Below, in pieces: positions 1 through 6,294 of a stretch of DNA of 6,744 nucleotides. Within the stretch, counting starts at the first letter, position 1; each line of letters opens with the position of its first letter. A model generated the notes under the pieces. It had not been told where the DNA came from. It did no database searches and was given only the letters and a program-made list of their open reading frames with translations. The translations under genes were made by a program, and so were the position numbers. Source of the DNA: an uncultured Legionellales bacterium (lineage in GTDB: Bacteria; Pseudomonadota; Gammaproteobacteria; UBA1113); contig CAMFJO010000044.1 in the NCBI GenBank assembly GCA_945956945.1, positions 1 through 6,744 on the forward strand, given 5' to 3'.

Positions 1-986
1 GGTTAAATGTAATCCCTATTTTAGATTGGGGACGGTATGGAGTCGCGCTATTTTTCATTATTAGTGGTTTTGTAATACCTTTTTCTCTTCAAAAAATAAA
101 CTGGTTAGGGTTTTCAGTAAGTCGTCTTTTGCGCATATTCCCAACGTATTTTGTTGGATTAAGTATAACACTGTTGGCAATTCTCCTTAGTACCAAATAT
201 TTTTCCAATCCTTGGCCTTATACTGTGAAAGAAATACTCATTCAGTATGTACCAGGCATTAGAGATATATTGTGGTCAAGAAATATCGATGGCATTGTTT
301 GGACGCTCGAGATAGAAATGAAATTTTATCTTTTATGCGCCATATTAATATTGTGGTTTCGTCGTTATTCTTTAGGGGTGTTTTTGGCGCCCGTTGTTTT
401 AGTGGGCATTGCTATCTGTCTGAATCATGGGATCCCTAAGTGGGTGAATAGTAATCTACGTGTTTATGAGTGGGCAATGGTGTATGCTACCGTCGCGCAA
501 TACATCCTGTTTATGTTTATTGGTGTTATGTTTCATTATATGTATTGCAAAAAAATAGATTTGAGGAAAGGATATATTTATATACTTGCGTTGTTTATCC
601 TTTTTTGTATTGACTGGCGGATTGGCCCTTATTCTGAGACCTTTTCTTTTGTTTGGAATTATGCTTTTGCATTACTGACCTTTGCGTTTGCCTATACATT
701 TCCTGATGTGTTTAGGGCTAATAAAGTGACTAATTTTTTGGCAGACATCAGTTATCCATTGTATGTGATCCATGGTGTTGCAGGATATGTGGTGCTTCGT
801 ATCATGCTAGATAGAGGGGTTAGGGTATGGCTGGCGCTCTGTATAGTAACCAGTATGGCTTTTCTTCTCGCTTGGCTGATCCACCTAAGCATTGAGCAGC
901 CATCTAGAGTGTTGGGTAAGAAAATTGGGGGAAAGTTGACTTCAAGCACTTTTGTCAATAAACCCCTAAAGGAGAGCGTTGCTTAA
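1..986 (+). CDS. Acyltransferase-3 (OafA/YrhL-like) integral membrane O-acyltransferase, 5'-truncated
   Basis: The reading frame is open from the window edge (first full codon at base 3), giving 327 visible residues ending in TAA at 984-986. A TTG at 129 is not the start: it sits inside the conserved SRLLRIFPTYF stretch, and the codons before it encode DWGRYGVALFFIISGFVIPF, the family's first conserved membrane segment. Other family marks are VWTLEIEMKFYLL (from about base 297), ISYPLYVIHG (about 750-780) and the C-terminal IEQPSRVLGKK (about 888-920). About nine further hydrophobic segments follow. The N-terminal Arg/His motif that normally carries the catalytic His would be upstream, so activity cannot be judged. 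Family members move acetyl or other acyl groups onto sugars of O-antigen, capsule or peptidoglycan at the inner membrane. Beside O-antigen genes, O-acetylation of the polysaccharide is the natural guess; the acyl group and acceptor are unknown. The gene is separated by 227 bp and a promoter from manC, so it probably belongs to a different transcript. Confidence 0.9.
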   Translation, partial: LNVIPILDWGRYGVALFFIISGFVIPFSLQKINWLGFSVSRLLRIFPTYFVGLSITLLAILLSTKYFSNPWPYTVKEILIQYVPGIRDILWSRNIDGIVWTLEIEMKFYLLCAILILWFRRYSLGVFLAPVVLVGIAICLNHGIPKWVNSNLRVYEWAMVYATVAQYILFMFIGVMFHYMYCKKIDLRKGYIYILALFILFCIDWRIGPYSETFSFVWNYAFALLTFAFAYTFPDVFRANKVTNFLADISYPLYVIHGVAGYVVLRIMLDRGVRVWLALCIVTSMAFLLAWLIHLSIEQPSRVLGKKIGGKLTSSTFVNKPLKESVA

Positions 987-1041
987 AGTAAAAGAAAGCG
1001 AACAAGAGATTAAGTTGACTATAATTTGGACAGCATAATAT

Positions 1042-1070
1042 TTGACAAATTCTGGGTGTTTGTGTAAAAT
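1042..1070 (+). promoter_or_regulatory. Predicted sigma70 promoter for the manC operon
   Basis: A perfect -35 box TTGACA (1042-1047) is followed after exactly 17 bp by TAAAAT (1065-1070), one mismatch from TATAAT. Transcription would begin near 1077, giving a leader of roughly 137 nt before the manC start codon. It is the best promoter match I found in the window and lies directly ahead of the gene block. There is no direct evidence of the start site. Confidence 0.65.
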
Positions 1071-1118
1071 CTTCGCGCGAGTGATAAACCAGTTCAAGAA
1101 AGTCATCTAAATGAATGT

Positions 1119-1132
1119 TTTTGTTAACAAAA
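1119..1132 (+). repeat. Perfect 14-bp palindrome in the manC leader
   Basis: TTTTGTTAACAAAA reads identically on both strands (centre between 1125 and 1126). It lies about 40-55 nt downstream of the predicted transcription start, a position where a bound protein could act as a roadblock or operator. In RNA it would form only a weak A/U-rich hairpin. No trans-acting factor can be identified from the sequence. Confidence 0.5.
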
Positions 1133-1133
1133 G

Positions 1134-1156
1134 CGTCATTGAGGGTAATGGCGGTA
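1134..1156 (+). promoter_or_regulatory. Leader hairpin overlapping an ops/JUMPstart-like GGCGGTA
   Basis: Bases 1134-1140 (CGTCATT) pair with 1147-1153 (AATGGCG), giving a 7-bp stem including one G-U, with loop GAGGGT (1141-1146). Bases 1150-1156 read GGCGGTA, the first seven of the eight core bases of the ops element (GGCGGTAG); the eighth base is T instead of G. In enteric and Vibrio O-antigen and capsule loci, ops within a long untranslated leader recruits the antiterminator RfaH. Position between promoter and first gene fits that role. The mismatch, and a second GGCGGTAT inside the glycosyltransferase coding region at 6010-6017, make this tentative. Confidence 0.35.
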
Positions 1157-1203
1157 TAGTTATATGCATTTTAATTTATAAAACAATAATTTAGATAATT
1201 TCT

Positions 1204-1209
1204 GGGGAG
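1204..1209 (+). promoter_or_regulatory. Ribosome binding site of manC
   Basis: GGGGAG ends 4 nt before the ATG at 1214. It is a clear Shine-Dalgarno sequence, supports this ATG as the start, and contrasts with the weak sites ahead of gmd and per. Confidence 0.75.
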
Positions 1210-1213
1210 TATT

Positions 1214-2638
1214 ATGTATTCAGTTATTTTATCTGGGGGCGTAGGCAGCCGTTTGTGGCCAGTTTCCCGTAAATTTCACCCCAAACCCTTCATAAAAATG
1301 CCGAACAAATTGAGTATTTTGCAAAATACTTTTGTAAGAGCTTTGGAGCTAGGCTCTAAAGGAATTATTAATGTCACTGGAAATGAGCTTTTATTTAAGG
1401 TACAGAAAGATTGGGATGAAGTCTCATCTAAAATTAATGCTTCTATCAAACCTTCTTATATTTTAGAGCCTTTTGGCAAAAGCACTACTGCGGCGATAGC
1501 CATGTCTTGCTTATGGGTAGCAGAGTCTTATGGTGAAGATGAAATTTTACTGGTTTTGCCATCTGATCATATCATAACCAATCAAGCTTCTTTTAATAAA
1601 GCTGTCGAACAAGCGGTATCTTTGGCAGAAAAACACCATAAAATAGTAACTTTCGGGATAAAGCCTACAGGCCCGGAAATAGGCTATGGGTATATGGAAT
1701 ATGAAAATAATACGGTGGCGCGATTTTTGGAAAAACCAACGCTTGAAGAGGCAGAGAAATATTATACCTCCGGTAAATATCTATGGAATTCGGGCATGTT
1801 TTGTTTTAAAACAAGTGTTATGTTGCAAGAAATGGTGATTCACTGCCCTGATATTGTGGCAGATGCTCGAAAATGCTTTGCTCAATCTAGAAAAATTTCT
1901 GTAGAAAAATTAATTATAGAAGCAGAGTCTTTTAGAGCCATTCGAGAGATCTCTCTAGACTATGCTATTATGGAAAAATCCGATAAATTATCGGTGATCC
2001 CTTGTGATCTTGGTTGGAGTGATGTGGGGACATGGACGGCGCTGAGTGAGTCTTTGGAAAGCGATGCTAATGGAAATATTTTGAATGCAGAGGTTATTGT
2101 TGACAGGGTTAACAATTGTTATATTGAAGGTGGTAGTAGAATAATAGCGGCCATAGATGTGGAAAATTTAGTGATCGTCGATACGCCCGACGCATTATTA
2201 GTCGCTAGTAAAGATGCTGCTCAGGATGTTAAATCCATTTATAGCCGTCTTGCATCATCAGGACATGAGACGCATGAATTACATAAGACGGTTCATAGAC
2301 CTTGGGGGAGTTATACTACCCTAGAAGAAACATTTGGGGTTAAAATTAAGCGCATAGAAGTGTACCCTGGCGCAAGTTTGAGTTTGCAATCGCATCAATA
2401 CCGTTCTGAGCATTGGATTGTCGTGTCAGGAAAAGCCAAGGTGGTGAATGGTGAAAAAGATTTATTATTGAATGTCAATGAATCTACATACATCCCCGCC
2501 GGCAATAAACATCGATTGTCTAATGTATCTGATGTAGATAATCTAATTATTATAGAAGTGCAAACAGGGACTTATTTGGGGGAAGACGATATTCAACGAT
2601 TCGAAGATATATATGGTAGAGTAGCAAGTTATGAGTAG
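1214..2638 (+). CDS. manC: Bifunctional mannose-1-phosphate guanylyltransferase / mannose-6-phosphate isomerase (type II)
   Basis: This cytoplasmic enzyme makes GDP-D-mannose from mannose-1-phosphate and GTP. Its C-terminal domain can isomerise fructose-6-phosphate to mannose-6-phosphate. The 474-residue length is typical of the two-domain type. The N-terminal nucleotidyltransferase domain (about 1-345) carries the pyrophosphorylase signature [13 protein letters not shown] (8-20) with PKPF and Lys24, then LPSDH (115-119), FLEKP (171-175) and GWSDVGTW (267-274). The C-terminal cupin (about 355-470) starts at RPWGSY (362-367) and has the metal-site motif [11 protein letters not shown] with Gln392, His394 and Glu399, plus PAGNKHRL with His433. 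The start is set by a strong ribosome binding site, and the protein begins directly at the usual MYSVILSGG. It is the first gene of the promoter-led block and overlaps gmd by 8 nt. No phosphomannomutase is encoded here, so mannose-1-phosphate must come from a gene elsewhere. Identification is firm; activity of both domains is inferred from retained motifs. Confidence 0.96.
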   Translation: MYSVILSGGVGSRLWPVSRKFHPKPFIKMPNKLSILQNTFVRALELGSKGIINVTGNELLFKVQKDWDEVSSKINASIKPSYILEPFGKSTTAAIAMSCLWVAESYGEDEILLVLPSDHIITNQASFNKAVEQAVSLAEKHHKIVTFGIKPTGPEIGYGYMEYENNTVARFLEKPTLEEAEKYYTSGKYLWNSGMFCFKTSVMLQEMVIHCPDIVADARKCFAQSRKISVEKLIIEAESFRAIREISLDYAIMEKSDKLSVIPCDLGWSDVGTWTALSESLESDANGNILNAEVIVDRVNNCYIEGGSRIIAAIDVENLVIVDTPDALLVASKDAAQDVKSIYSRLASSGHETHELHKTVHRPWGSYTTLEETFGVKIKRIEVYPGASLSLQSHQYRSEHWIVVSGKAKVVNGEKDLLLNVNESTYIPAGNKHRLSNVSDVDNLIIIEVQTGTYLGEDDIQRFEDIYGRVASYE

Positions 2639-3731
2639 TTCAACAACAAAAAAAGCATTGATTACAGGTGTAACCGGGCAAGATGGCGCGTATCTTGCTG
2701 AATTTTTATTATCAAAAGGTTATGAAGTGCATGGCATTAAACGCAGATCTTCTCTTTTTAATACGGCGCGAATAGACCATCTGTACCATGACCCTCATGA
2801 GGGTGGATTACAGTTTACCTTACATTACGGTGATTTGACCGATTCTTCTAGCTTAATTCGTGTGATTAATCAGGTGCAACCAGATGAAATTTATAATTTG
2901 GCTGCGCAAAGTCATGTTGCAGTTTCATTTGAAGAGCCAGAATATACCGCAAATTCTGATGCATTAGGTGCTTTAAGGATATTGGAAGGTATACGGCTTT
3001 TGGGATTAGAGAAAAAAACCAAATTTTATCAGGCTTCTACTTCAGAATTATATGGGCTTGTTCAAGAAATTCCTCAAAAAGAAACAACACCTTTCTATCC
3101 TAGATCGCCTTATGCGGTTGCTAAATTATATGCTTATTGGATTACCGTAAACTATCGAGAAGCCTATGGTATCTATGCTTGTAACGGAATACTCTTTAAT
3201 CATGAATCCCCGTTAAGAGGTGAGACATTCGTTACCAGAAAGATCACTAGAGCTTTAACGCGAATTAAACTAGGGTTACAAGAGCGCCTTTATATGGGAA
3301 ATATCAATGCGCTGAGAGACTGGGGGCATGCCAAAGATTATATTGAGATGCAATGGTTAATGTTACAACAAGATACGCCGGAAGATTTCGTTATTGCAAC
3401 AGGGCAGCAACATTCTGTTCGGGAATTTATTGAGCTTTCAGCGAAGGAATTGGACATTAAACTGATCTGGAAAGGAGAGGGCGTGGAGGAAAAAGGTTAT
3501 GATGCTAAGACGGGAAATTGTATTATCGCCATAGATCCCCGTTATTATAGGCCTACGGAGGTTGAGACTTTACTTGGAGATGCTTCTAAGGCTAAAGAAA
3601 AATTAGGGTGGGCTCCCAAAATATCATTTCAGGAATTGGTTCGAGAAATGATTCAGGAAGATAGTAAATCGGCACAACACGAAGCATTATCTAGAGATAA
3701 CGGATTTAAGTATTTTAATTATTATGAATAG
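2631..3731 (+). CDS. gmd: GDP-mannose 4,6-dehydratase
   Basis: This enzyme converts GDP-D-mannose to GDP-4-keto-6-deoxy-D-mannose using tightly bound NADP(H), in the cytoplasm. The 366 residues form a complete extended short-chain dehydrogenase. The nucleotide-binding motif TGVTGQDG (12-19) has glycines at 13, 16 and 19. [19 protein letters not shown] (34-52) is characteristic of Gmd, and [12 protein letters not shown] is at 89-100. The catalytic residues are present as Thr137 and Glu139 in QASTSELYG and as Tyr161/Lys165 in [21 protein letters not shown] (190-205) is another Gmd hallmark. The ATG lies within the end of manC (overlap ATGAGTAG) and has only a poor Shine-Dalgarno, which suggests translational coupling to manC. 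The product could feed GDP-fucose, GDP-rhamnose, GDP-colitose or GDP-perosamine. No reductase (fcl/rmd-like) gene is in the window, and the next gene is a perosamine-synthase-type aminotransferase, so perosamine is favoured. Confidence 0.97.
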   Translation: MSSSTTKKALITGVTGQDGAYLAEFLLSKGYEVHGIKRRSSLFNTARIDHLYHDPHEGGLQFTLHYGDLTDSSSLIRVINQVQPDEIYNLAAQSHVAVSFEEPEYTANSDALGALRILEGIRLLGLEKKTKFYQASTSELYGLVQEIPQKETTPFYPRSPYAVAKLYAYWITVNYREAYGIYACNGILFNHESPLRGETFVTRKITRALTRIKLGLQERLYMGNINALRDWGHAKDYIEMQWLMLQQDTPEDFVIATGQQHSVREFIELSAKELDIKLIWKGEGVEEKGYDAKTGNCIIAIDPRYYRPTEVETLLGDASKAKEKLGWAPKISFQELVREMIQEDSKSAQHEALSRDNGFKYFNYYE

Positions 3732-4839
3732 TACTATCGACAAAATGACAATACCTGTTTATAAACCTTCTTTATGTGGCCGAGAGAAAGAATATGTGAA
3801 TCGGTGTCTCGATTCCTCGTGGATATCGTCCAAGGGTGAATTTATACAACGTTTCGAAAGCGAATTTGCCCGATATGTAAATTCTCAATATGCCACCTCT
3901 GTAACTAATGGAACGGTAGCAATTCATCTTGCCTTAGAAGCATTGGGTATTGGTGAGGGTGATGAAGTTATTGTCCCTACATTCACTTATGTTGCTTCGG
4001 TAAATAGTATTGTGCAAGCCGGAGCAACGCCAGTCTTTGTGGATTCTATAGAAGATACTTTACAAATGGATCCAGACGATGTTGCCGATAAAATTACGCC
4101 TCGAACCAAAGCAATTATGGCGGTGCATCTTTATGGTTCTGCTTGTGATATGACCAAATTACTAAAAATATGTTCTGAAAAAAAATTATTTTTAATTGAA
4201 GATTGTGCGGAAGGCTTTGGTACTTATTTTAAAGGACAGCATGTTGGAACTTTTGGTGATGTCGGTACTTTTAGTTTTTTTGGAAATAAGACAATTACCA
4301 CCGGAGAAGGTGGCATGTTGGTTTTTAAAAATGCATCTATTTGGGAAAAAGCGGCACATTTAAAAAATCAAGGGGTATCGAAAGACATTGAATATTGGCA
4401 CGATGTTCTTGCATACAATTATAGAATGACTAACATTTGCGCAGCCATAGGGCTGGCGCAACTAGAAAAGGCCGATGAGTTCTTGGCAAAAAAAAGAAGA
4501 ATCGCGGAATATTATCAGCAAGAATTAAAAAATTTACCGCTAAGATTTCATGAAGAAATGGTTGATATCAAGCATTCTTTCTGGATGTGTACAATTATTT
4601 TAAACGATTTCAAAGATAGAGAACCTTTAAGAAAATACCTTAAAAGCAATGGGGTTGAGACGAGGCCTTTATTCCCGCCTTGCCATAAATTGCCGCACCT
4701 TTTAACCGATGAAACTTTTTTTGTGGCTGAATCTATCAGTGCGCGTGGTATAAATCTGCCAAGTTATCCTGATTTAGAATTTGAAGATGTTCAAAATATC
4801 TGTCAGATAATGAGAGATTATTTTAAAGCAAGTAAATAA
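3724..4839 (+). CDS. per: GDP-perosamine synthase (PLP-dependent GDP-4-keto-6-deoxymannose 4-aminotransferase)
   Basis: This DegT/DnrJ/EryC1-family aminotransferase is predicted to transfer the amino group of glutamate to C4 of GDP-4-keto-6-deoxy-D-mannose, giving GDP-perosamine. Of the 371 residues, IPVYKPSL (10-17) and [14 protein letters not shown] (32-45) match the start of perosamine synthases such as V. cholerae Rfb[12 protein letters not shown] (61-71) and [13 protein letters not shown] (84-96) follow. [10 protein letters not shown] (157-166) supplies Asp160 for the cofactor ring, and [14 protein letters not shown] (185-198) holds the Schiff-base Lys189. The C-terminal part has ETRPLFPP and [11 protein letters not shown]. 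The start is uncertain: ATG 3724 overlaps the end of gmd by 8 nt (ATGAATAG), while Met8 (base 3745) is where family members usually begin. Neither has a good ribosome binding site, and coupling favours 3724. The lysine argues against ColD-type dehydratases, which have His there. Two runs of eight A occur (4178-4185 and 4488-4495). Substrate assignment rests on similarity plus the adjacent gmd. Confidence 0.9.
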   Translation: MNSTIDKMTIPVYKPSLCGREKEYVNRCLDSSWISSKGEFIQRFESEFARYVNSQYATSVTNGTVAIHLALEALGIGEGDEVIVPTFTYVASVNSIVQAGATPVFVDSIEDTLQMDPDDVADKITPRTKAIMAVHLYGSACDMTKLLKICSEKKLFLIEDCAEGFGTYFKGQHVGTFGDVGTFSFFGNKTITTGEGGMLVFKNASIWEKAAHLKNQGVSKDIEYWHDVLAYNYRMTNICAAIGLAQLEKADEFLAKKRRIAEYYQQELKNLPLRFHEEMVDIKHSFWMCTIILNDFKDREPLRKYLKSNGVETRPLFPPCHKLPHLLTDETFFVAESISARGINLPSYPDLEFEDVQNICQIMRDYFKASK

Positions 4840-4932
4840 TTGTACGTATTTATTATGCTACGGCAAAAAGTGTTTAATTTCAGTGACCACAGTACAGAAG
4901 ATATGGTGACTAAATAATCTATTGAGGCGAAA
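4840..4932 (+). other. Intergenic gap with a 20-codon ORF of doubtful status
   Basis: This 93-bp gap is the only real spacing inside the block; the other junctions overlap. An ATG at 4855 opens a 20-codon frame ending in TAA at 4915-4917 (MLRQKVFNFSDHSTEDMVTK). I see no good ribosome binding site for it and do not recognise the peptide. It could be chance, a leader peptide, or a relic of a lost gene. No convincing promoter or terminator was seen. Confidence 0.4.
4924..4929 (+). promoter_or_regulatory. Ribosome binding site of the glycosyltransferase gene
   Basis: GAGGCG lies just upstream of two tandem start codons, ATGATG (4933 and 4936). From the GAGG core the spacing is 5 nt to the first ATG and 8 nt to the second, so either could be used; the proteins would differ by one Met. 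The gene thus has its own initiation site rather than depending on coupling to per. Confidence 0.6.
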
Positions 4933-6294
4933 ATGATGCGCGAAGCAAATGACAGAGTTTTGGTATTTATTCCTCTTCCCCCTACTTCACGTTGGAAAGG
5001 GGAAGGTATAGCACAGACAATAGAAAATATCATTCGGTATTCAGGTCCAATTAAATTCTCTTTAGTGATAGGTAAGCATATAGAAGCAGAGGTTTATAGA
5101 GCGCTTGAGCCAGAGATAAAATCCAAGCGAGTAGAGTTAATAACAATAGGGGTTTTTAAATCTCGGCTAGAGGATAGTTCTCGGTTTCATCGATTATTGA
5201 AGCAAGGATGCTTTTATTTAGATCTAATCTATTTTATTGCAAAGCAATTCATTAAGAAAATTACAAAGATTTCCAACTATAAAGCGACTTTTGTTCCTGT
5301 TCCCATGTTTGCAATTATGGCTTCTATTTTTAGTGAAAGATTGGTGGTTTCTTTCTGGGATCCTTTTGTTTTTGAATATCCACATGGGTATGGCTATGGT
5401 TTCAGAATGAATATTTTGAAACTAATGAAATATGCATTGCATTCTGCAACAAAGATTGTGACACAATCTCATGTCAATCAACATTACCTTAATGATTTCT
5501 TAGGCATAGATATAGCAAAGGTTGTGGTAATTAAGAATGGGTATCCTGATTATAGCCCTTATGTAAAGGATCAGTCTGTCACAATAGAAAATATCAATGC
5601 CTTGTGGGGACAGCCGGAAAAATTACCTGAGAAAAGCAGATTTAAGGCGTATCTATATTATTTCTTTCAGAAAAAGGCCAAGCCTTTCTTAAATCAAGAC
5701 CTGAAAAGAGCGATACTACATAGATTAGTCACAAAAGACTGTGATAAAGAGACAAAAATCATTATGATCTCAACGCAACATCGGCCGTATAAAGGTTTTG
5801 AACGTTTATTTTCGGTGCTAGATTTGCTCATTACAAAACACCCCCAATATCGGTTTAAGTTTATTTTTACAGGGGTTGTGCCAAAGCAATTGTACAAGAA
5901 GTATTCTTGGGCTGCTTCACTGGTATTTGAATTGTCTAGATTAGACGATTACCAGCACGCCTATACGTATAAAATATCGGACCTGGTCATTCATCCAAGC
6001 TTTGTGGAAGGCGGTATGGGAACTTATCCTATGTTTGAAGCGGCATCTGTTGGTGTCCCTTGCTTATCTAATATCGGACGGCATATGCTAGAATTTCAGG
6101 CGCTATCTGAGAGTGATAAAAATATCTTATGTATAGATTTAATTGAGAAAAGCGCTTCCATGAATGGTATTTTTAATATGTTAGTAAACAAAGAATTACG
6201 AGAAAAAAATGTAATGCTGACAAACTCAATGCGGGTTTCCTGGAACGATTCGGGAAGATTGTATAAAGATTTATTTTTGGAAATGATTTCATGA
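4933..6294 (+). CDS. GT4-like (GT-B fold) glycosyltransferase, possible perosaminyltransferase
   Basis: This is probably a cytoplasmic, membrane-associated transferase that adds a nucleotide-activated sugar to the growing lipid-linked O-polysaccharide. Of the 453 residues, about 8-200 form the acceptor-side Rossmann domain, with VLVFIPLPP (9-17), a glycine loop KGEGIAQTIENI (22-33) and KNGYPD (201-206). The donor-binding domain, about 275-440, has STQHRPYKGF (280-289) with Arg284 and Lys287 in the usual R-x-x-K phosphate-binding place. SDLVIHPSFVEGG (349-361), MFEAASVGVP (367-376) and SNIG (379-382) follow. Two features stand out. Glu359 and Glu369 are separated by nine residues instead of the seven of the classic EX7E motif, and about 65 basic, aromatic-rich residues (208-272) lie between the domains, making the protein longer than most GT4 enzymes. 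Placement between per and the export permease suggests that GDP-perosamine or GDP-mannose is the donor, but the sugar and linkage cannot be read from sequence. The gene overlaps the permease start by 4 nt. Confidence 0.82.
   Translation: MMREANDRVLVFIPLPPTSRWKGEGIAQTIENIIRYSGPIKFSLVIGKHIEAEVYRALEPEIKSKRVELITIGVFKSRLEDSSRFHRLLKQGCFYLDLIYFIAKQFIKKITKISNYKATFVPVPMFAIMASIFSERLVVSFWDPFVFEYPHGYGYGFRMNILKLMKYALHSATKIVTQSHVNQHYLNDFLGIDIAKVVVIKNGYPDYSPYVKDQSVTIENINALWGQPEKLPEKSRFKAYLYYFFQKKAKPFLNQDLKRAILHRLVTKDCDKETKIIMISTQHRPYKGFERLFSVLDLLITKHPQYRFKFIFTGVVPKQLYKKYSWAASLVFELSRLDDYQHAYTYKISDLVIHPSFVEGGMGTYPMFEAASVGVPCLSNIGRHMLEFQALSESDKNILCIDLIEKSASMNGIFNMLVNKELREKNVMLTNSMRVSWNDSGRLYKDLFLEMIS

Larger units (their letters stand above)
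987..1213 (+). other. Intergenic leader region upstream of manC
   Basis: This 227-bp stretch has no convincing coding sequence. From left to right it holds a second-rate TTGACT (1015-1020) without a well-spaced -10, the main promoter candidate (1042-1070), a 14-bp palindrome (1119-1132), a hairpin (1134-1153) overlapping an ops-like GGCGGTA (1150-1156), an AT-rich stretch, and the manC ribosome binding site. I saw no GC-rich hairpin followed by a T-run after the acyltransferase stop, so no terminator for the upstream gene is evident. Confidence 0.7.

Noticed and set aside
752..958. 68-codon minus-strand ORF
   Set aside because: It lies entirely inside the acyltransferase coding sequence and has no recognisable family; it is a shadow frame.
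129..986. Acyltransferase starting at the TTG at 129
   Set aside because: The frame is open back to the window edge, and the upstream codons encode the conserved first membrane segment (GVALFFIISGF). The TTG is an internal Leu in SRLLRIF.
1015..1041. Alternative promoter with TTGACT (1015-1020)
   Set aside because: The nearest -10-like sequences (CATAAT at 1034, TAATAT at 1036) leave spacers of only 13-15 bp; the TTGACA/TAAAAT pair just downstream is much better.
987..1041. Terminator after the acyltransferase gene
   Set aside because: No GC-rich inverted repeat followed by a T-run was found in this AT-rich stretch.
3724..4839. ColD-type GDP-4-keto-6-deoxymannose 3-dehydratase (colitose pathway)
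   Set aside because: ColD has His in place of the PLP-binding Lys. Here Lys189 is present in [13 protein letters not shown], and the N-terminal motifs match perosamine synthases.
4818..5033. 71-codon minus-strand ORF spanning the per/glycosyltransferase gap
   Set aside because: Most of it is antisense to the ends of two well-supported genes, the product is not recognisable, and no promoter or ribosome binding site is evident.
5694..5897. 67-codon minus-strand ORF
   Set aside because: It is antisense to the glycosyltransferase with no family features.
6010..6017. Second GGCGGTAT resembling ops
   Set aside because: It lies within the conserved VEGGMG codons of the glycosyltransferase and is explained by the protein sequence.
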